Source: M0108 sp049654905
Lineage (GTDB): Bacteria > Pseudomonadota > Gammaproteobacteria > Chromatiales > Chromatiaceae
Reading direction: 5' to 3'
Assembly: GCA_049654905.1 (NCBI GenBank)
Contig: JBASIS010000059.1
Coordinates: 1-27,059, forward strand
Length of the DNA stretch: 27,059 nt
The position numbers and the translations under genes are program-made. Within the stretch, counting starts at the first letter, position 1. Every line of letters begins with the position of its first letter. The notes below the pieces were generated by a model. It made no database searches, was not told where the DNA came from, and was given only the letters and a program-made list of their open reading frames with translations. This document shows positions 23,466 to 27,059 of the stretch, piece by piece.

Positions 23466-23511
23466 TTCCTCTGACGGCGAGCAGGTCTCGGGCCTGTTTG
23501 CCCCAGGAATC
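23464..23511 (+). promoter_or_regulatory. leader hairpin masking the rimM ribosome-binding site
   Basis: GATTCCT (23464-23470) is the exact inverse of AGGAATC (23505-23511). Nested inside are GGC/GCC (23476-23478 with 23500-23502) and CAGG/CCTG (23482-23485 with 23493-23496). The 3' arm contains AGGA, the only Shine-Dalgarno candidate of rimM. The 5' arm overlaps the rpsP stop codon. Confidence 0.55.
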
Positions 23512-23519
23512 AACACGCC

Positions 23520-24020
23520 ATGGCGGATGACCGTACCCTAGTCGTTGGACGCATCTCCGGAATTTACGGGGTGCATGGGTTGGTCAAGATCTTCTCCGAG
23601 ACGGACCCTAGGGAAGCCATTCTGGGCTATAACCCCTGGCTCTTGGGTGATAAGGCCGAGGTGCGAACCGCGGTCGAGGGTCGGCGGCATGGCAAGGGTC
23701 TGGTGGCGCGGATAGTCGGTTGTGAAGACCGGGAGCAAGCGGTGGTTCTGGTTGGACAGAACATCTCGGTCAGCCGGGATCAATTGCCTCCGCCGGGCGA
23801 GGACGAATTCTACTGGGCCGATCTGGAAGGTTTGGCCGTGGAGACCCTGGAAGGGGTGCCCCTGGGCAAGGTCCATCATCTCTTCGCGACCGCCGGCAAC
23901 GATGTCCTGGCGGTGCGCGGGGATCGCGAGCGCCTGATACCCTTTATTTGGGGTGATGTGGTCACGGAAGTGGACTTGGAGAGGAAGTTGATGCGGGTCG
24001 CTTGGGACCCGGATTTCTAG
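23520..24020 (+). CDS. rimM: 16S rRNA processing protein RimM
   Basis: RimM (166 aa) binds ribosomal protein S19 and helps mature the 30S head. The N-terminal domain starts VVGRISGIYGVHGLVKIFS. The PRC-barrel part carries EFYWADLEGLAVETLEG and ends LIPFIWGDVVTEVDLERK with the family tail RVAWDPDF. The ATG at 23520 has AGGA eleven bases upstream, rather far, and that site lies in a predicted stem. The gene sits 54 bases after rpsP in the same operon. Low translation relative to S16 is known in E. coli and is plausible here. Confidence 0.97.
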   Translation: MADDRTLVVGRISGIYGVHGLVKIFSETDPREAILGYNPWLLGDKAEVRTAVEGRRHGKGLVARIVGCEDREQAVVLVGQNISVSRDQLPPPGEDEFYWADLEGLAVETLEGVPLGKVHHLFATAGNDVLAVRGDRERLIPFIWGDVVTEVDLERKLMRVAWDPDF

Positions 24021-24035
24021 CCGCGGTCCGGCGGC

Positions 24036-24779
24036 GTGCGTTTTGATGTCATCAGCCTCTTCCCGGCCATGTTCCGGGCCTTGGAGGATGAGGGGGTCGT
24101 AGCGCGGGCGCTGGCACAGGGTATTGCCGAGCTTCATTTGTGGAATCCGCGCGATTACGCGCTGGATCCACATCATACCGTCGATGACCGGCCCTATGGG
24201 GGCGGCCCTGGTATGGTGATGAAGGTGGCGCCCTTGAGATCAGCCCTGGAGGCCGCGCGGGCCGAGGCGCCGCAAAGTCGGGTGGCCTATCTCAGTCCCC
24301 AGGGCAGGCTCCTGGATCAAGGCGAGATGGCGGCCATTGCCCAGGCCAGCGGCTGGATACTGATCGCCGGCCGTTACGAAGGCATTGATGAGCGCCTCAT
24401 CGATGACTGGGTGGACGAGGAGTGGTCCATCGGCGACTATGTTTTAAGTGGCGGCGAGTTACCGGCCATGGTGGTCATGGACGCTGTCATCCGCCTGTTG
24501 CCGGGTGCCCTGGGTCATGTGGACTCGGCTCGGGAAGATTCGTATGTGGATGGTCTGCTGGATCATCCCCACTACACCAGACCGTCGGAGATCGACGGCC
24601 GGTCAGTCCCGTTGGTGCTGCTGAGTGGCGACCATGGGGCTATCGAACGTTGGCGGCTCGGGCAGGCATTGGGCAGAACCTGGCTGCGCCGTCCCGATTT
24701 ATTGCAGCGTCGTTCCCTGAGTAAAGTGGAACAGGCGTTGCTGGATCAGTTTATCCTCGCGCATCAAGACGCCGGGTGA
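24036..24779 (+). CDS. trmD: tRNA (guanine-37-N1) methyltransferase TrmD
   Basis: TrmD uses SAM to make m1G37 in tRNAs with G36, preventing +1 frameshifts. The 247 residues show the trefoil-knot SPOUT fold: FDVISLFPAMF at the start, DDRPYGGGPGMVMK, the SAM-knot GRYEGIDERLIDDW, and SIGDYVLSGGELPA. The start is GTG at 24036, 15 bases after the rimM stop, with no recognisable Shine-Dalgarno sequence. A weak start would fit the low TrmD yield known from E. coli. Confidence 0.98.
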   Translation: MRFDVISLFPAMFRALEDEGVVARALAQGIAELHLWNPRDYALDPHHTVDDRPYGGGPGMVMKVAPLRSALEAARAEAPQSRVAYLSPQGRLLDQGEMAAIAQASGWILIAGRYEGIDERLIDDWVDEEWSIGDYVLSGGELPAMVVMDAVIRLLPGALGHVDSAREDSYVDGLLDHPHYTRPSEIDGRSVPLVLLSGDHGAIERWRLGQALGRTWLRRPDLLQRRSLSKVEQALLDQFILAHQDAG

Positions 24780-24797
24780 GAACAGGAGCGAAAGAGC

Positions 24798-25139
24798 ATG
24801 AATATCATCGAGGAACTCGAAAAAGAGCAAATGGGCCGCGTGGTCCCCGATTTCGCCCCCGGAGACACGGTGGTGGTGCAGGTCAAGGTTAAGGAGGGTG
24901 CCCGCGAGCGACTTCAGGCCTTCGAGGGTGTCGTCATCGCCAAGCGTAATCGCGGTTTGAACTCGGCCTTCACCGTGCGAAAAATCTCTCATGGCGAAGG
25001 CGTGGAGCGGGTATTCCAGACCTACAGCCCCGTGGTCGATTCCATCCAGGTTAAGCGCCGTGGCGATGTACGCCGCGCCAAGCTCTACTATTTGCGTGGA
25101 CGTACTGGCAAGGCTGCCCGTATCAAAGAAAAGATTTAA
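24798..25139 (+). CDS. rplS: 50S ribosomal protein L19
   Basis: L19 (113 aa) sits at the 30S-50S interface. The protein starts MNIIEELEKEQM and contains FAPGDTVVVQVKVKEG, RLQAFEGVVIAKRNRG and VKRRGDVRRAKLYYLRGRTGKAARIKE, all typical. AGGAG at 24784-24788 stands nine bases before the ATG, a much better site than those of rimM and trmD. It is the last gene of the operon. Confidence 0.98.
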   Translation: MNIIEELEKEQMGRVVPDFAPGDTVVVQVKVKEGARERLQAFEGVVIAKRNRGLNSAFTVRKISHGEGVERVFQTYSPVVDSIQVKRRGDVRRAKLYYLRGRTGKAARIKEKI

Positions 25140-25147
25140 TATCCATG

Positions 25148-25177
25148 GCATCCTCACCGCGAGTGCGGGGAGGATGC
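25148..25177 (+). terminator. hairpin at the end of the trmD operon
   Basis: GCATCCTC (25148-25155) pairs with GAGGATGC (25170-25177), and inside it CCGC (25157-25160) pairs with GCGG (25165-25168) around a GAGT tetraloop. It begins nine bases after rplS. The following bases (TTACGTCTT) are only weakly T-rich, so termination is likely but not certain. Confidence 0.6.
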
Positions 25178-25283
25178 TTACGTCTTCCCGGGGTGTTGGC
25201 TCTTTCAGGGATGAGTTCCCTGGCGGTGGCATTTGGCAACCTGGCCGCGGCCGGGCGGTCAGGGGTCAAAGCGGAGCTGGGGC

Positions 25284-26759
25284 TTGAGCAAGACCTTCTA
25301 CTGGCATGACTACGAGACCTGGGGCGCGGATCAACGCCGGGACCGCCCCTGTCAGTTCGCTGGCCTGCGTACCGACGAGGATCTCAACCCGGTTGGCGAG
25401 CCATTAATCCTCTTTTGCCGCCCCGCGGACGATCTACTTCCCCATCCCGATGCGTGCCTCTTGACAGGCATCAGCCCTCAGCGCGCTTGGCGTGAGGGGG
25501 TGCCCGAGGCTGATTTCGCCGCCGCTATCGACCGCGAACTGGCCAAGCCTGGTACCTGCGGGGTGGGCTACAACAGCATTCGCTTCGACGATGAAATTAC
25601 CCGTAACCTCTTCTACCGTAATTTTATCGACCCCTATGCCCGCGAGTGGCAAAACGGCAACTCACGCTGGGACATCATCGATGTCCTGCGCCTGGCACAT
25701 GCCCTGCGGCCCGAGGGCATTCAGTGGCCAGCCAGCGGGGAAGGCGTTACTTCCTTCCGACTAGAACATCTAACCTTTGCCAACGGTATTGAGCATGCTC
25801 AGGCCCACGACGCCTTGGCTGATGTGCGCGCCACCCTTCAGTTAGCGTCCCTGCTCAAGGCTCATCAACCGCGCCTTTATGCCTATGCCTTGAGTTTGCG
25901 GGAGCGGGGCAAGGTGGAGGGGTTGGTGGCCAAGGGCGAGCCCTTTCTACATGTCTCCAGCCGCTACCCGGCCCGGCTTGGCTGTATTGCCCCGGTGTTG
26001 CCGATATCTCGTCATCCCCGCTTCCGCAACGGCGTGATTTGTTACGACCTGCGATATGGACCCGAGCCCCTGCTGGGCCTGTCCGTCGAGGCCATGCGTG
26101 AACGCCTCTTCACGCCCCTTAAGGATCTACCGGAGGGGATGGAGCGTATCCCCCTCAAAACCATCCATGTCAATCATGCCCCGATGGTGGCACCCCTGGC
26201 GACTCTGACCGCGCTGGCGGCGGAACGATGGGGTATTGACCTGTCCCAGGTCGAGCGTCATGCCAAGCTGCTGGGCCAGGCCTCGGACTTCGCCTCAAAG
26301 GTGCGACAGGTGCATCTGAGTGGCGAGTGGCCGGTTGAAACCGACCCTGATCTTATGATCTATGCGGGCGGCTTTTTTCCGGATGCGGATCGGCGCCAGA
26401 TGGACCAGTTGCGCCAACTATCCCCCCAGGCCTTGGCTGATGCGAGGTTCAACTTCAGGGATCCCCGCCTGGAGACCATGCTCTTCCGCTATCGCGCCCG
26501 TAATTGGCCGGAAACCCTCAGCCAGGAAGAGCAGGAGGAATGGGACACCTGGCGCTTCCAGCGGTTAACCAACCCGAAAGCGGGTGCCAGCATCGTCTTA
26601 AAGGATTACCAGGAGCGACTCGCTGCGCTCCGAGCAGCGTTTGCCGATCATTCAGATCGGTTAGCCTTGATAAGTGCGTTAGAGAGTTGGTCCGACCATC
26701 TTCTCGGTCAGTGCCCCTTAAGCGGATGTCAGCTGCTGGCTAGCACCAGATCGGTATAG
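25284..26759 (+). CDS. sbcB: exodeoxyribonuclease I (SbcB)
   Basis: Exonuclease I digests single-stranded DNA 3' to 5' in recombination and mismatch repair. A TTG start at 25284 (MSKTFYWHDYETWG) has GGAG seven bases upstream and gives 491 residues; E. coli has 475. The DEDDh set is complete: Asp9, Glu11, Asp102, His175, Asp180. Each is offset by six from E. coli Asp15, Glu17, Asp108, His181 and Asp186. The SH3-like and C-terminal regions follow (NHAPMVAPL, FNFRDPRLETMLFRYRARNWPE). The ordinary family end aligns near SALESWSDHLL, so the last 16 or so residues are an extra tail. An open frame back to 25233 is not needed. Confidence 0.95.
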   Translation: MSKTFYWHDYETWGADQRRDRPCQFAGLRTDEDLNPVGEPLILFCRPADDLLPHPDACLLTGISPQRAWREGVPEADFAAAIDRELAKPGTCGVGYNSIRFDDEITRNLFYRNFIDPYAREWQNGNSRWDIIDVLRLAHALRPEGIQWPASGEGVTSFRLEHLTFANGIEHAQAHDALADVRATLQLASLLKAHQPRLYAYALSLRERGKVEGLVAKGEPFLHVSSRYPARLGCIAPVLPISRHPRFRNGVICYDLRYGPEPLLGLSVEAMRERLFTPLKDLPEGMERIPLKTIHVNHAPMVAPLATLTALAAERWGIDLSQVERHAKLLGQASDFASKVRQVHLSGEWPVETDPDLMIYAGGFFPDADRRQMDQLRQLSPQALADARFNFRDPRLETMLFRYRARNWPETLSQEEQEEWDTWRFQRLTNPKAGASIVLKDYQERLAALRAAFADHSDRLALISALESWSDHLLGQCPLSGCQLLASTRSV

Positions 26760-27059
26760 GCGCTCCGGGCCCGTGCATTGCGGATGAAGCCGCGCACTGC
26801 TAGTGAAATACCCTATAATCAATGTTTTGTGACCTAATTACCGCCCGGAAGCCGGCTCAAGGTGCGTCGCTAGACGGGTCCCGCGGAGTCATCCTCCCCG
26901 GAACCCCTTGACAGTCCGCGTCAACTCGCTAGAATGCCCAGCTTCCCGCCGGGGCCAGGGAGGACCGGGAGTAGAGAGCGGGAGCGCCCCAGGCGAGGTG
27001 GCGTCAGGGTTGAGGGAGCGCCGGCCGGACGCGCGCCGCCGTCAGCACGTAGTGCTTGA
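26760..27059. other. gene-free region with stable-RNA type promoter and leader
   Basis: These 300 bases contain no supported coding sequence. They hold a lone TATAAT (26814-26819) with no -35 partner, a strong promoter at 26908-26935, and a purine- and GC-rich leader. A perfect hairpin AGCAC-GTA-GTGCT (27044-27056) sits three bases from the right edge. Confidence 0.5.
26908..26935 (+). promoter_or_regulatory. strong sigma-70 promoter, rrn P1-like
   Basis: TTGACA (26908-26913), a 16-base spacer and TAGAAT (26930-26935) are followed by a GC-rich discriminator. The AACTCGCTAGAATGCCC part resembles the AACTCCCTATAATGCGCC of E. coli rrn P1. Transcription would start near 26942 and run out of the window. 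Confidence 0.7.

Noticed and set aside
26814..26819. Perfect TATAAT as a promoter
   Set aside because: No -35 element at 15-19 bases and no extended -10; kept only as a remark.
1..27059. CRISPR arrays, insertion sequences, transposase or integrase genes
   Set aside because: Looked for by eye on both strands; no regularly spaced repeats and no transposase-like proteins were found.

Overview
The window looks like a piece of a GC-rich gammaproteobacterial chromosome. The right part carries the order ypjD(-) / ffh - rpsP - rimM - trmD - rplS, the arrangement familiar from E. coli and other gammaproteobacteria. A DsrC/TusE-family gene with extra cysteines and the high GC content would suit a purple sulfur bacterium or a relative (Chromatiales). 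That placement is an inference, not a proof.

Positions 1-19591 hold a large, same-strand block of nucleic-acid-processing genes of the kind found in phage-defence islands. In order they are: the 3' part of a DUF1998 protein (cut by the left edge), a SNF2-family helicase, a very large N6-adenine-type DNA methyltransferase (1690 aa), a PIN-domain toxin with a small putative antitoxin, a 2161-aa DEAD/DEAH helicase with zinc ribbons, DUF1998 and a C-terminal Vsr/PD-(D/E)XK-like nuclease segment, and a UvrD-type helicase with a RelE/ParE-like N-terminal domain. Spacing is tight (14 nt, ATGA overlaps, a short overlap), so most of the block is probably one or two operons. A palindrome with direct repeats at 11013-11054 suggests a separate control point before the giant helicase. 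The composition resembles class 1 DISARM (SNF2 helicase DrmD, methylase DrmMI, helicase DrmA, DUF1998 DrmB, phospholipase-D-like DrmC). Here, however, the DrmA-, DrmB- and nuclease-like parts appear in one polypeptide, a UvrD helicase is added, and a second DUF1998 protein lies upstream. A reasonable model is that the methylase marks self DNA while the helicase/nuclease proteins process unmarked DNA, with the PIN pair as a stabilising or abortive module.

The block ends just before a tRNA-Ala(CGC) gene on the minus strand (19784-19859). This gene has its own terminator, and its 3' end faces the island, which is a common island boundary.

From about 19860 to 26759 the content is core chromosome: a DsrC/TusE-like protein, convergent with a YpjD/CcsA-like membrane protein; Ffh (the SRP GTPase); the S16-RimM-TrmD-L19 operon; and exonuclease I (SbcB). 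A leader hairpin seems to hide the rimM ribosome-binding site, which would fit the known low RimM yield relative to S16. The last 300 bases hold no gene. They contain a strong rrn-P1-like promoter and a GC-rich leader running off the right edge, suggesting that a stable RNA operon begins just outside.
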